From: Cornus controversa
Taxonomy: Eukaryota; Streptophyta; Magnoliopsida; Cornales; Cornaceae
Reading direction: 5' to 3'
Length of the DNA: 64,000 bases
NCBI GenBank assembly: GCA_026545225.1
Contig: CM048845.1
Location: 1,449,001 to 1,513,000 of the forward strand
Shown here: positions 22,477 to 32,700 of the stretch, in pieces
Layout: the number at the start of each line of letters is the position of its first letter
Position numbering within the stretch: position 1 is the first letter of the stretch
Notes under the pieces: model-generated
What the model was told of the DNA's origin: nothing
The model's input: only the letters and a program-made list of their open reading frames with translations
Databases searched by the model: none
Program-made: the position numbers and the translations under genes

Positions 22477-22892
22477 AGTGTGTGTGGTGATGTGTGAATG
22501 TAATAAAACATGTGATGGCCCATGTGTGGCGGGTGGAAGAAGAGAAGATTTGTGCTGATGTTGAAGATATAAAAAATGAAGATTTGAAACAGCGAGTGTC
22601 AATTACAAATCGACGACAATGATAGGAATACAGGCGGAATACATCTATAAATATAGATGCAATCCAAAAGAAAATGCATTCAATCAAAAGAGTAAAATAA
22701 CAAAAAAAATTGTAAGTGTAACTTTTAGAGCTTTTTGTAACGCCCCGCCAACTTACAATAGGAGGTTTTGCCACGCAGGTGCAACGCAGGCTGAGCAGGA
22801 CGCTATTTGGCATCTGCATGGCATAGAGAGAGCAAAGTTCTAGAGTCTTCCGGAAGTGTCTAGAGAAGTGTGGAGTATTCTAGAGAGATGTG

Positions 22893-22915
22893 GAAGATTC
22901 TAGAGTATTCGAGAA
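22893..22915 (+). promoter_or_regulatory. Five-unit heat-shock-element-like array (5' LTR)
   Basis: Alternating triplets at strict 5-bp phase: GAA (22893), TTC (22898), GAG (22903), TTC (22908), GAA (22913). This matches the nGAAnnTTC heat-shock factor site with one substitution in the middle unit. Its equivalent in the 3' LTR is at 24739-24761. Binding is inferred from the motif only. Confidence 0.6.
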
Positions 22916-22947
22916 GTATCTAGATAAGTGTGGAGTATTCTAGAGTG

Positions 22948-22965
22948 TTCTGGAACATTCTAGAA
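22948..22965 (+). promoter_or_regulatory. Perfect four-unit heat-shock element (5' LTR)
   Basis: TTCtgGAAcaTTCtaGAA is a perfect alternating four-unit heat-shock element. The same sequence is at 24794-24811 in the 3' LTR. Further partial units (GAAagTTCtaGAA, GAAggTTC, GAGtaTTCtaGAG) fill much of the LTR. Confidence 0.65.
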
Positions 22966-23411
22966 GTATAGTGAAGTTTCTAGAGTTGTCTAGAGAAGTG
23001 TAGAATGTTGTAGAGAGAACTAGAAGGTTCTATAATGTTGGAAAGTATTGTAGATATTTGTAGAAGTTTAGAGAAGAATCTAGAATAGTAGAAAGTTCTA
23101 GAATTGTAGAATGTCATTTGTAAGAATCAAGCTCCAGAAGTGGGAGAAGCTCCAAGTGGGAGAGTGAGCCATGTAAACACCTCCTTTGAGTAATAATACT
23201 AGTAGTTTTCCTCTTGCCAACCAAGTGTGCCCAAGTGTGTGAGTGTGCAGGCCGAGTAAGGGCGAGAGTCGCTACAGAACACTAGTGAGTGGCACGAGTG
23301 GAGTATGTTGGCTTGAGTGAGTGTGGAGTTAGGGACTTGTGTGAGGAGTAACAACGTCTTGGTGCCGCACGGGTGTGGCTAGAGTGGTGGAAAAACTCTA
23401 AGCCCGTGATA

Positions 23412-24586
23412 GATGGTATCAGAGCAAGGTTCCGTACGCGTAAGAAGGCGTTGGGACGTGAAATTTCAACAAGGACGAGCGTTGTTTGGAGGACCACGCG
23501 AGGAGGTGACTCAAGGTACTACCACGAAAGAACCCTGTCCGTTGGGCGAGTGCATTGAGGAGTTGCACGAGGAAGCGATGGAAGACCGCACTAGTAGGAG
23601 GCTAGATAAGACGGGACCAAAGGAGAGTCGTTTAAGGCAAGACATAGTCACAAGGTCGTTAAGCTCGAGAGAAGTCCTTATGTCGAGGTGGCAGAGAAGC
23701 AAAGAACAGGTTTAGGAGTGCACCTGGCATGATGGTAGTAAAGAGTGGCGACAACAGAGGTGTCGTGAATGGAGTTGTCTTGCATGTGATGGCAATCATA
23801 GATGGAGAGATTGCCCAGTGAGATGGAAGATTCGAGAGCAAATGTGCCAACAATGGAGTTGCCTTCTGTGTGAGGGGCCGCATAGCGTGCGAAAGTGCCC
23901 CATAGAGGCAAAGTTGTTACGGTACAAAGAAGAGGAGACTCCAGTACTCGTAGTGCAGGAATGCACGACTGAGGTACAAAGAAGAGGAGACTCCAGTACT
24001 CGTAGTGCAGGAATGCACGACTGAGTCTCGAGAAGAAGGCCGAGTGGAGGAATGCATGCTAGAAGAGACCGTGTCATCCACTTGCGGGCTTGAGGAGGAA
24101 GAGTCTCCCGTAGATGAGCCTAATGTGCAGGAATGCACGAGAGAGTTGCCAGAGGTTGGCAATATTGCAGTAAGCATAGAAGGCGAGACCATGTCCTACA
24201 AAGAGAAGTTTTTGCAACCCATCGAGGAGCTTGTGGGCAATACTGAAGAGAAGATAATGAGCTTGGAGGTGCTCATGGAGTGTGCTGGAGAACAGGTGGG
24301 GGAGTCTATGGGAGTCATGAGGACGGAGTCCATGGGAGTCATAAGGACGACCTTAATCTTTGAGGAGCTGACAGAAGAGTGGTACGCCTTGCCAGTAGAA
24401 GACTACGCGCAGAGGGAGAGCAAGGCTAATGTCACACGGAGTTGTGACCAGCAGAGACAACCTGCATGTGGAGTAGACATGCAACAGAAGTATCTCGTCA
24501 GGTGGAAGGGGTTCCCAGATAAGTTCGCAGGAGGAGCATCCAAATTGCGACGAGGGCGTTGCAGGAATAGGTGGGGGAGAATGTAA
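23412..24586 (+). pseudogene. Gag-like ORF with zinc knuckle and chromodomain-like C-terminus, broken
   Basis: One frame runs from 23413 with a single stop at 23713-23715. It continues through a zinc knuckle at 23860-23898 (C-LL-C-EGP-H-SVRK-C; spacing CX2CX3HX4C, one residue short of the usual CX4H). A 52-bp tandem duplication (23922-23973, 23974-24025) then shifts the frame, and the downstream part continues as the 24005-24586 frame. That part is very acidic (many Glu) and ends with QQKYLVRWKGFPDKF (24484-24528), the signature of a chromodomain, which in Ty3 chromoviruses lies at the integrase C-terminus and targets chromatin. No polymerase domain lies between. The layout suggests a deletion derivative that fused Gag to the chromodomain. 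Confidence 0.7.
23922..24025 (+). repeat. Exact 52-bp tandem duplication inside the Gag-like ORF
   Basis: 23922-23973 is repeated without change at 23974-24025 (starting GTACAAAGAAGAGGAG). Because 52 is not a multiple of three, the duplication breaks the Gag-like frame. Identity of the two copies indicates a recent event. Confidence 0.92.
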
Positions 24587-25308
24587 CGCCCCGCTAACTT
24601 ACAAGAGGAGGTTTTGCCATGTAGGTGCAACGCAGGCTGAGCAGGACGCTATTTGGCATCTGCATGGCATAGAGAGAGCAAAGTTCTAGAGTCTTCCGGA
24701 AGCGTCTAGAGAAGTGTGGAGTATTCTAGAGAGATATGGAAGATTCTAGAGTATTCGAGAAGTATCTAGATAAGTGTGGAGTATTCTAGAGTGTTCTGGA
24801 ACATTCTAGAAGTATAGTGAAGTTTCTAGAGTTGTCTAGAGAAGTGTAGAATGTTGTAGAGAGAACTAGAAGGTTCTATAATGTTGGAAAGTATTGTAGA
24901 TATTTGTAGAAGTTTAGAGAAGAATCTAGAATAGTAGAAAGTTCTAGAATTGTAGAATGTAATTAATATGTAAGCATTTATGAAGAAGTTTCTAGAGAGA
25001 AATTAGGATGCCTATAAATAGGCAAAGTAGTCATTTGTAAGAATCAAGCTCCAGAAGTGGGAGAAGCTCCAAGTGGGAGAGTGAGCCTTGTAAACACTTC
25101 CTTTGAGTAATAATACTAGTAGTTTTCCTCTTGCCAACCAAGTGTGCCCAAGTGTGTGAGTGTGCAGGCCGAATAAGGGCGAGAGTCGCTACAAGTGGAG
25201 TATGTTAGCTTGAGTGAGTGTGGAGTTAAGGACTTGTGTGAGGAGTAACAACATCTTGGTGCCGCACAGGTGTGGCTAGAGTGGTGGAAAAACTCTAGGC
25301 CCGTGACA
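24582..25308 (+). repeat. 3' LTR of the heat-shock-element-like retrotransposon
   Basis: 727 bp. It carries heat-shock-type arrays at 24739-24761 and 24794-24811 and a TATA box CCTATAAATAG at 25011-25021, about 200 bp downstream of the arrays and before AAGAATCAAGCTCC. Because this LTR keeps the TATA box, it could still start transcription outward into the flanking Ty3 body. Confidence 0.88.
25011..25021 (+). promoter_or_regulatory. TATA box in the 3' LTR only
   Basis: CCTATAAATAG. The surrounding segment of about 70 bp is missing from the 5' LTR. Promoter use is inferred. Confidence 0.6.
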
Positions 25309-25318
25309 TTTTGCTCTC

Positions 25319-28300
25319 TTGGTGTCAGATTTATTTTTTCAACTTCTACTTCGGCAGTTGGTATGGAACCTTAATTATCCCTAGTCTAAGAGCGAATAGT
25401 GGTAAAGGCAGCAATCACTCTGGCGATGAAGAGCATGGAGTGCAAGCACTTTGGGCAGCTATACAAGCTCAGGAATAGTAGTATAGACAGATCAAAGGCA
25501 TGTTGCAGGAGATCTGACAAGCAATTGTTTGGCTTGGGGTTGGCAAAAACTAGGATCGTGATCTTATTCGGGTTCATGCTATAGATGTTCCTCGCAGTCA
25601 ACCAAATATGGGTAACATTCGTGTACCTCCGGCCAATAGGCATCCGACCTATGTAGAGTATTCCAGTGATGAGGAATTCAAAGGATTCTGGATAGATCAG
25701 CATGATTAAGCTAGGTTCGACAGAAACCAAAAAGATCCGAACATTCGTGATTTTCAAATGAAATTTGTTCTACCCAATTTCAATGGACATTTCACAAAGA
25801 GGATTTCCTAGAATAGATCATTGATGTTGAGCAATTTTTTGAACATATAAATATACCTGAAGACAATCAGGTTAAGTTGTACAATACAAGCTTAAGAGAG
25901 GTGTTTCTCCTTGGTGGGAACAGACACAGAGCAACTGTAGACGACAGGAAAAGTAGCCTGCCCAAATGTCGCACAGATGAAGCAGTTGCTAATAGCAAGA
26001 TTCCTTCCACTAGATTATGAATAGATGTTATATCACCAGTACCAAAATTGCAAGCAAGGGAATTGATTTATTAACAACTATACAAAGGAGTTCTATAGAC
26101 TAAACGCATGCAATAATCTGTCAAAAATAGAGAGTCAATGGGTGGCGAGATATATTGGAGGATTGCAGGTGGTGATCCAATATCAAGTTATGATGCATAC
26201 AGTCTGAAGTTTATCAGAATATATTAATCTAGCCTATAAGATTGAGATGCGACTAGCAAGGCTACCCTAACGGGTTCAGAAATTGAAAAGGTTTAACTCT
26301 GATTCGGTACATTCAACACTAAATAAAGAGAAACTACTTGTTGTTTCTCAATAATAGTCACAGCAGTAATCACAACAGCGTTCCTCGGGCACTAGCCGTA
26401 GCCGAGGGCAGGAGTGGTAATTTCCTATAGTAGGACAAAATAAGGGTGAAAATGATAACCCTTGTACACGTCCTTGGCCAAATAAATGTTATCACTGCCA
26501 ACAACCTAATCATCATTCCAATGAGTGCCTTAACCGAGGGCGAGTGAATGTGGTGGAGGCTAAAGATGACGAGGCAGATTTCAACGAGGATCAAATTGAT
26601 GATACTCAAGATAAGTATGATGGTGCTGAATTTGCTAGCAGTGATGATGGTGATTGGGTTAACTATGTATATAGTGCAGAGGTTATTGGTTGTGCTGAAG
26701 TAATAAACAGACCGACAACAACATAATATATTTCGGACCAAATACACTATCAAATAGAAAGTATGTGATATGATTGTGGATAGTGGCAGTAATGAGAACA
26801 TTGTGTCAAAGGCCTTAGTCAAGAAGCTACAGTTGAAAATCTAGAAGCATCCATCCCCTTACAAAATCGAGTGGAATCAAAAGGGTATTGAGACTAAGGT
26901 GATTAAAATTTGTCATATTCCATTTTCTATTAGCAAAATAAAAAGATGAGGTAATTTGTGATGTGGTTGAGATAGGATGGACGCGTGTTATATTATTAGG
27001 TCGTCCTTGGCGATATGACGTTTGTAGTAACCCTTGTGGACAGGTGTGAGTGGGCGGGTGCTATAGTAACCCTTGTGGACGGGTGTGAGTGGGCGGGTGC
27101 AAAGACAGACACTGGGCTAAGCTACCACACTGACAGGGTACAGGGTGCTCAATTCCACATCACCTGGGTGTGGAGAAGGGGATGTGGTTATCTGTAGTAT
27201 GTTCTCTTCAAATGGTATGAGGCCTTTTGGGGTAAAACCCAAGAGCAAAACCGTGCGGGCTCAGGTCCAAAGCGGACAATATCATACCATATGTTGGAGC
27301 GGGGTATTACAGTTGGTATCAGATGCTGAACCTAGCCGGAAGTGTGCCGACGAGGACGTCGGGCCTCGTAGGGGGTGGATTGTAGTAGCCCTTGTGGACG
27401 GGTGTGAGTGGGCGGATGCGAAGACAGACACTGGGTTGAGGTACCACATTGACAAGGTACAGGGTGCTCAATCCCACATCGCCTAGGTGTGGAGAAGGGG
27501 ATGTGCTTATATGTAGTGTGTTCTCTTCAAATGGTATGAGGCCTTTTGGGGTAAAACCCAAGAACAAAACCGTGCGGGCTCAGGCCCAAAGCGGATAATA
27601 TCATACCATGTGTTGGAACGGGGTATTACAGGTGCGAAGACAGACACTGGGCTGAGCTACCACACTGACAGGTACAGAGTGCTCAATCCCACATCGCCTG
27701 GATGTGGAAAAGGGGATGTGCTTATATGTAGTATGTTCTCTTCAAATGGTATGAGGTCTTTTGGGGTAAAAGCCAAGAGCAAAACCATGCAGGCTTAAGC
27801 CCAAAGTGAACAATATCATACCATGTGTTTGAGCAGGGTATTACAGTTGGTATCAAAGCCTGAACCCAGCCGAAAATGTGCCGACAAGGACGTTGGGCCT
27901 CGTAAGAGGTGGATTGTAGTAACCCTTGTGGACGGGTGTGAGTGGGCGGGTGCGAAGACAGACACTGAGCTGAGCTACCACACTGGTACAGGGTGCTCAA
28001 TCCCACATCGCTTGGGTGTAGAAAAGGGGATGTGTTTATATGTAGTATGTTCTCTTCAAATAGTATGAGCCCTTTTAGGGTAAAATCCAAGAGCAAAATC
28101 GTGCGGACTCAGGCCCAAAGCGGACAATATCATACCATGTGTTGGAGCGGGGTATTATAATATTGATGTGACTCATAAGCGGAAGAACAACACATCTATT
28201 TTAATGGCATGATAGGAAGATTGTGTTAGTGCCTATAGGGGAAGACCATCTAGAACTTCTAAAGTGGAGGGGCGTTTTTCTCTTACTGTCCCTGAGGTGC

Positions 28301-28860
28301 ACTTCGCGGAGGTAGTGAAGGACTCGCGTGAGATCATAGTGCTCATTGTCAAAATCGAGAAGATAAAAGAAGATTCACTCACTCTTGATACATTACGACA
28401 GCTATTGGAAGAATTTCAAGATTTGACCCCAGACGATTTGCCAAATGGTTTATCGCTCAAACGAAATATTCAACATCACATAGATTTGGTGCTCGATGTG
28501 AGTCTACCAAATCTGCAACATTATTGCATGAGTCCCATCGAGAACAAAGAGTTGCAGAGGCAAATTGAAGAGTTGATTCCTATACCGCGTTTGATGATAT
28601 GTTGGATATTCTAGTTGGTTCAAAAATCTTTTCAAAAATTGATTTAAACGATTATCATCAAATTCGTATTAGGCCTTGAGACAAATGGAAGACTTCTTTC
28701 AAAACAAAAGAGGTTGACGCCTATGTTGTTGACCTTCCAAAGAGAATATGGCTATTTTTCCGACCATTAATGTTATTGATTTGTTAGAGGATCATCCATA
28801 GGATGAGCCACTTTATTTGCAATTAAATTCAAGGACAAGTTGTTCTGAAATTGAAGGAAC
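25319..28860 (+). pseudogene. Ty3-type gag-pol remnant, interrupted by a TRIM array
   Basis: A PBS-like TTGGTGTCAGAT (25319-25330) is followed by Gag traces (RDFQMKFVLPNFNGH at about 25750). Next comes a zinc knuckle CYHCQQPNHHSNEC (26487-26528, CX2CX4HX4C) and an acidic linker. A protease-like IVDSGSNENIVSK follows near 26774, then VILLGRPWRYDV near 26992. The TRIM array intervenes at 27023-28159, after which the same protein resumes (NIDVTHKRK). The spacer with LPNGLSLKRNIQHHIDL precedes the RT start ([13 protein letters not shown], about 28632-28672). The RT stops soon after, so its catalytic core, RNase H and integrase are missing. Many stops are present; it is non-functional. Confidence 0.8.
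27023..28159 (+). mobile_element. TRIM array inserted in the Ty3 pol region
   Basis: The order is: a 39-bp LTR fragment (27023-27061), LTR 27062-27311, internal 27312-27380, LTR 27381-27630, 5'-truncated LTR 27631-27845, internal 27846-27914, LTR 27915-28159. It is the same family as the other TRIMs (PBS GTTGGTATCAGATGC / GTTGGTATCAAAGCC, purine tract GGGGGTGGAT). The flanks ACGTT and ATATT could be a diverged duplication. Ty3 coding similarity stops at the left edge and resumes at the right edge. Confidence 0.85.
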
Positions 28861-28934
28861 TAATGTAGGTCAATAGTGAAAAAAAAGTCAAAAAGAAATT
28901 AAAAAATAAAAATAAAAATAATAATAATAATAAT

Positions 28935-29330
28935 AATAAAGGAAGCAAACAATGGATGTGAGGTGTGGTAATAATTAAGAAATAGTGTGTGAAAGTGTAG
29001 TGGTGTGTGCATGGGGGTGGTGTCAGATTTTAGTTAGTGAAAGTGTGTGTAATGAATGAAATAAGACATGTGGTGATATATATATAAAATATGTGTGCGC
29101 GCGCGCTAATGTAATAAAACATATGAACGCCAATGTGTGGCGGGTGAAGAGAAGAGAAGATTTGCCTGACGCGAAAATGAAGACTTGGAGACTGCTAGTG
29201 TCAATTACAAATCGGCAATATTGTAAACAATACCGACGGAATACATCTTTAAATATAGATGCAAATTAAAAGGAAATGCAATCAATTTCGTTAGGCCAAC
29301 TAACTTTTAGAGCTTTTGCTACGATGTTGT
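28935..29330 (+). repeat. Right LTR of the degraded Ty3 element
   Basis: Aligned by eye with the left LTR pieces at 21090-21240 and 22480-22735 in the same order. It carries (TA)n and (CG)n interruptions near 29077-29106 and ends around AGAGCTTTTGCT (29306-29317). An A-rich AAT-repeat tract precedes it. The exact ends are not certain. Confidence 0.65.
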
Positions 29331-29397
29331 CTCATCGTGACATTTACTTTTTCGCTTCTATTTTGTGACTCAAACGAGCAAAATTCAAATTTATTAA

Positions 29398-29776
29398 TGT
29401 TGCGTTTGCTACGTAACAATAAAATAGAATAGAATGTCAATATTATCTTTTTGGGTCAATTTCTTTGTTTAGTAAAAAAAAACTAAAGTGAAATAAAAAT
29501 AAAATTTTCTTTGTCAACTATCCCGCGTCATTTTATTGAAATAAAAATACATTCCACTACTCAACCTATCGAATAGTCATTCCATTCTCTATAAACATTA
29601 AAAAATAAAATCTAATTACCATAAATAATATAATCATCATTCCATTCCTGCATCATTTCATGTTTGAAACCAAACAATATAATGAAAATGACCATTCCAT
29701 TTCATTCTCATTTTCATTTCATTCTCACTTTAATAAAATGTTCGTTTCGTTCCATTGTTACGTACCAAACACAACA
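29398..29776. mobile_element. MITE with TAA target duplication (Tourist/Harbinger-like)
   Basis: The left end TGTTGCGTTTGCTACGTAAC and the reverse complement of the right end TGTTGTGTTTGGTACGTAAC form an inverted repeat with two mismatches in 20. TAA flanks both sides (29395-29397, 29777-29779). It is 379 bp, non-coding, with T/A-rich ATTCCATTTC-type repeats inside. Confidence 0.82.
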
Positions 29777-29779
29777 TAA

Positions 29780-32700
29780 GTAGAATGCAAGAAATTCTAC
29801 AAAATATCCTTATCATGTGACAAAATATCCTGAGTATTGTAGATGTCTTGTAGAAGGCATTCTGAATGAGATTTGAGGAAGTAAAAAAAATAAAAAAATA
29901 AAAATGTCTCACCGAAACAATCTAATCTCAACATTCATATTAAATAGAATTCAGGTATTTTTCAAATCTATTTATACAAAATATTGTGTATTTGTAATGT
30001 TTCTCTGTCGCCCATCAAAATGCAATCGTAGTACAACAAAACACAATTTTGGTAAGCATTGTCATTGTCATTGTCGTCTTTTTATCATTATTTTTTTCTT
30101 TTTTATGGCTAATCAATACCACATTCCCATTCCAGACACAAATTCTGATTGAAATAATGCAAGTGGGAATGACTGTTCTGCAAATTTAAAAGATTCAAAT
30201 GCAATTTTCATAAAATTAAGATTAAAATTCTTGTATTGTAAGATAAATATCATTTAACATGAAAACAGAGGTCCTAATCAATCAGTTGGTGAAGTGAGTG
30301 GCATGAAACCACATCCAGAATCCAGAAGACACAAGACCCAGTTACAACATGAAATGATAATGGTTAGACCAACCACAAATGAAGGTATACCCACATAGAG
30401 AGGAATTGATTGGCTACTCTTGCACAGGAGGGGAGGGGGGTTAATCATCTCACTCCCATCTTGTAGGCCCAAATGTTGACACTGAGTGAACAATCTCACA
30501 TTCTAAACCAATTTTTGTTATTCACTTAATCATGGCTTTGACAGACAATTAGCCATATCTATTCTACCTATATCTTTAGGCCTTGAGAAATTCTGAAAAT
30601 GACACTCTATTCTCATGACAGCAACTTCTCAATCACCCCAATTCATGAACCAACAAAAAATCTCTTTTTTCCATTATAACACAATTCTTGAACTAACAAT
30701 TCCCTCATATGTTACAAGTGTATATAGAATATGTACATATCTGCATATTCCCAGCTATAACAGAAGAGAAGATATATCTCTATCCTAACTGAACACAACA
30801 CTTTCCTATGCCTTTGCATAAGCTTGTTCACTACATTTAAGCATTTGTTCTCACCAGGGGTGGGGTGGGGCAAGCACAAGGATTCCTCACCAGATTAATG
30901 ACAAAAGAAGACAGCTAGAAGGATTTAAATGAAGTCACCATACAAAAATTATGAAAAGTTGCAGATCAATAAGAGATGGAAGGAGCATAGACCATAGAGT
31001 AAGCTAAATTCTCATCTGACAAAACAAGGCAAAGGAATCAAATCTTCCAATGGATACTGATAAAATCAAAGAGACCCTTTCTATTCATATTTTGGGTTTA
31101 GGGCATCTATAGTCTTCAATCCTAATAATTAGAGATGATTCCTAAATTCTGTTTGATGAAGCAACTCTCTCAATACCAGAGTAGAAACAGTTCATCCAAA
31201 CAACGGGTACTTTTTTTTGGGCAAAGTTTTACTTCTTCAGATCCAAGCACATGTGGCCTCAAATCCTTGATATGTCATGTTACACATATGCCCAATTTTA
31301 TATTTACAAAAGAACAATTTCACTAATCTAGACAGTTCATCACAGATAAAGCATGAAATGCCAAAACAGTGCCTTCAACACAAGCAACTCTTCAGACTAT
31401 AACCAAAATGCGCGCACAGCATCCACACCATTTTTCCATCACAGTCCCTTTGTTTGCAAAGCACCAAATGAAAATTGATTAAAATCAGGATCTTGCATGT
31501 CAGGTTGCACTGCCAACAAAGGTTCAAATTTTGAGCTTAAGAGATTGTTATTATTCATTTCAAAATTAAAAATCAGCCAAAAATTGCTATTATAAGTTAT
31601 TGTTCATTCATGCTTTGAGTTTAAGCCATCAAAGCATGAAACCCAAAAGATCAGAAAATTCCTGAGGATTTGATCAAGGCAGATTATTTGTATCTCTGAA
31701 ATTAGTGTTATGGTTTCATTGTTTGAATAATAACACAAGCAGCCTGCATATGAAACGACAAAGGAGTAAAAGAAAGGGGCATGAAAGCAAGGATGTAAAC
31801 CAAGGGTGAGAAAAAAGATGGCCTAACAAAATAGAATGCTCAAGTTCTTGAGGAGAAGTTGAAGTTAGATATGAGTACAGAAATCCAACATGTTTGGTTG
31901 GACTTGGCAATGCACCTGGCAAACAGTGAAGTAGCTAGGTTCGGTCATTCCAGTTCAATTATACAAAAATCTCTGTTATCATGTTTATCTGGTAATATAA
32001 TTGTTTTAAAACTAGTGAAGTGACAGGGTTGAATAATCTATGTTACATAAAGACATCATTTTACCCTTTAAAATAAAATGAAAATATTAAATATGAATAT
32101 ATACCATGTCTCTGTCCTTGAGTTAGAGGATTTTATAAATCCGACCCTTAGACACACGCCAACCTCGACAGACATACCGAATCTATGTAACACATTTTTG
32201 TGAAGGCTATTCACTGAAAAGTTGCTTCAGTCTTAGAAAGTGAAAGGATACATATTCGTGTCATTTAATGAACATAGTATAGTATTTATGACTAATCACA
32301 ATTTACAATAATGCCCTAGAACATACCATAACCCCCTTAGTCAGTTGCTAGGCTTCAGAGCTGAGCAACCAAAATTGTTATAGAACTGTCCTTGAATAAA
32401 ATCTTTATACTTTAGCATAACTAAGACCTACCACGCTACAAATGAAACAAAAAGGACTTGCTCAATATATAGAGAGAAAAACACATTTGAAAGAAGGATA
32501 TAGGAATGATTTATTTTTCATGGTGATGAGAAGAACTCAAACACCTATCAAAGTGAACTATTCACAAATTGTATGAGTGTGTAATTGTTGGTGTACGACA
32601 ACAACTATTATAAACATCTCAACCTGAATGTTAGCTTTGCAGTATATTGGCCATGTGAAGGGAAGACTGTTCTGTGAGGCTCTGATATGTCAAAGTTCGC

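Larger units (their letters stand above)
21081..22735 (+). repeat. Left LTR of a degraded Ty3 element (outer shell of the nest)
   Basis: Segments 21090-21240 and 22480-22735 align, in order and on the same strand, with 28935-29325. Shared words include GGAAGCAAACA.TGGATG, GGGTGGTGTCAGATTTT, AATGTAATAAAACAT, ATGTGTGGCGGGTG, TGTCAATTACAAATCG, AAATATAGATGCAA and ACTTTTAGAGCTTTT. It is split by a non-homologous stretch (about 21243-21763), a hAT (21772-22476) and a complete LTR element (22736-25308). A PBS-like TTGGTGTCAGAT follows at 25319, so the LTR ends just before that. The outer boundary near 21080 is approximate. Confidence 0.7.
22736..23411 (+). repeat. 5' LTR of the heat-shock-element-like retrotransposon
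   Basis: 676 bp. Compared with the 3' LTR it lacks about 70 bp (between GTAGAATGT and CATTTGTAAG near 23111), which in the 3' copy includes the only good TATA box. It has 21 bp near 23277-23297 that the 3' copy lacks. It ends ...GTGATA where the 3' LTR has ...GTGACA. Confidence 0.88.
22736..25308 (+). mobile_element. Complete non-autonomous LTR retrotransposon with heat-shock-element-like LTRs
   Basis: LTRs (22736-23411, 24582-25308) run TGTAACGCCCCGC to CCCGTGATA/CCCGTGACA. The PBS TGGTATCAGAGC is at 23414-23425 and the polypurine tract GGTGGGGGAGAA at 24570-24581. It lies inside the left LTR of a Ty3 element; TTTT on both sides is the probable target duplication (4 bp, left 22732-22735 and right 25309-25312). 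The interior of about 1.2 kb encodes a Gag-type zinc knuckle and a chromodomain-like segment but no protease, reverse transcriptase or integrase core, so it must use other elements' enzymes. The LTR pair differs by only about 2-3% by eye, mostly C/T and G/A changes. Confidence 0.88.

Noticed and set aside
26370..26822. 150-aa minus-strand frame in the Ty3 remnant
   Set aside because: The plus strand here encodes the zinc knuckle and protease of the Ty3 element; the minus frame has no domain.
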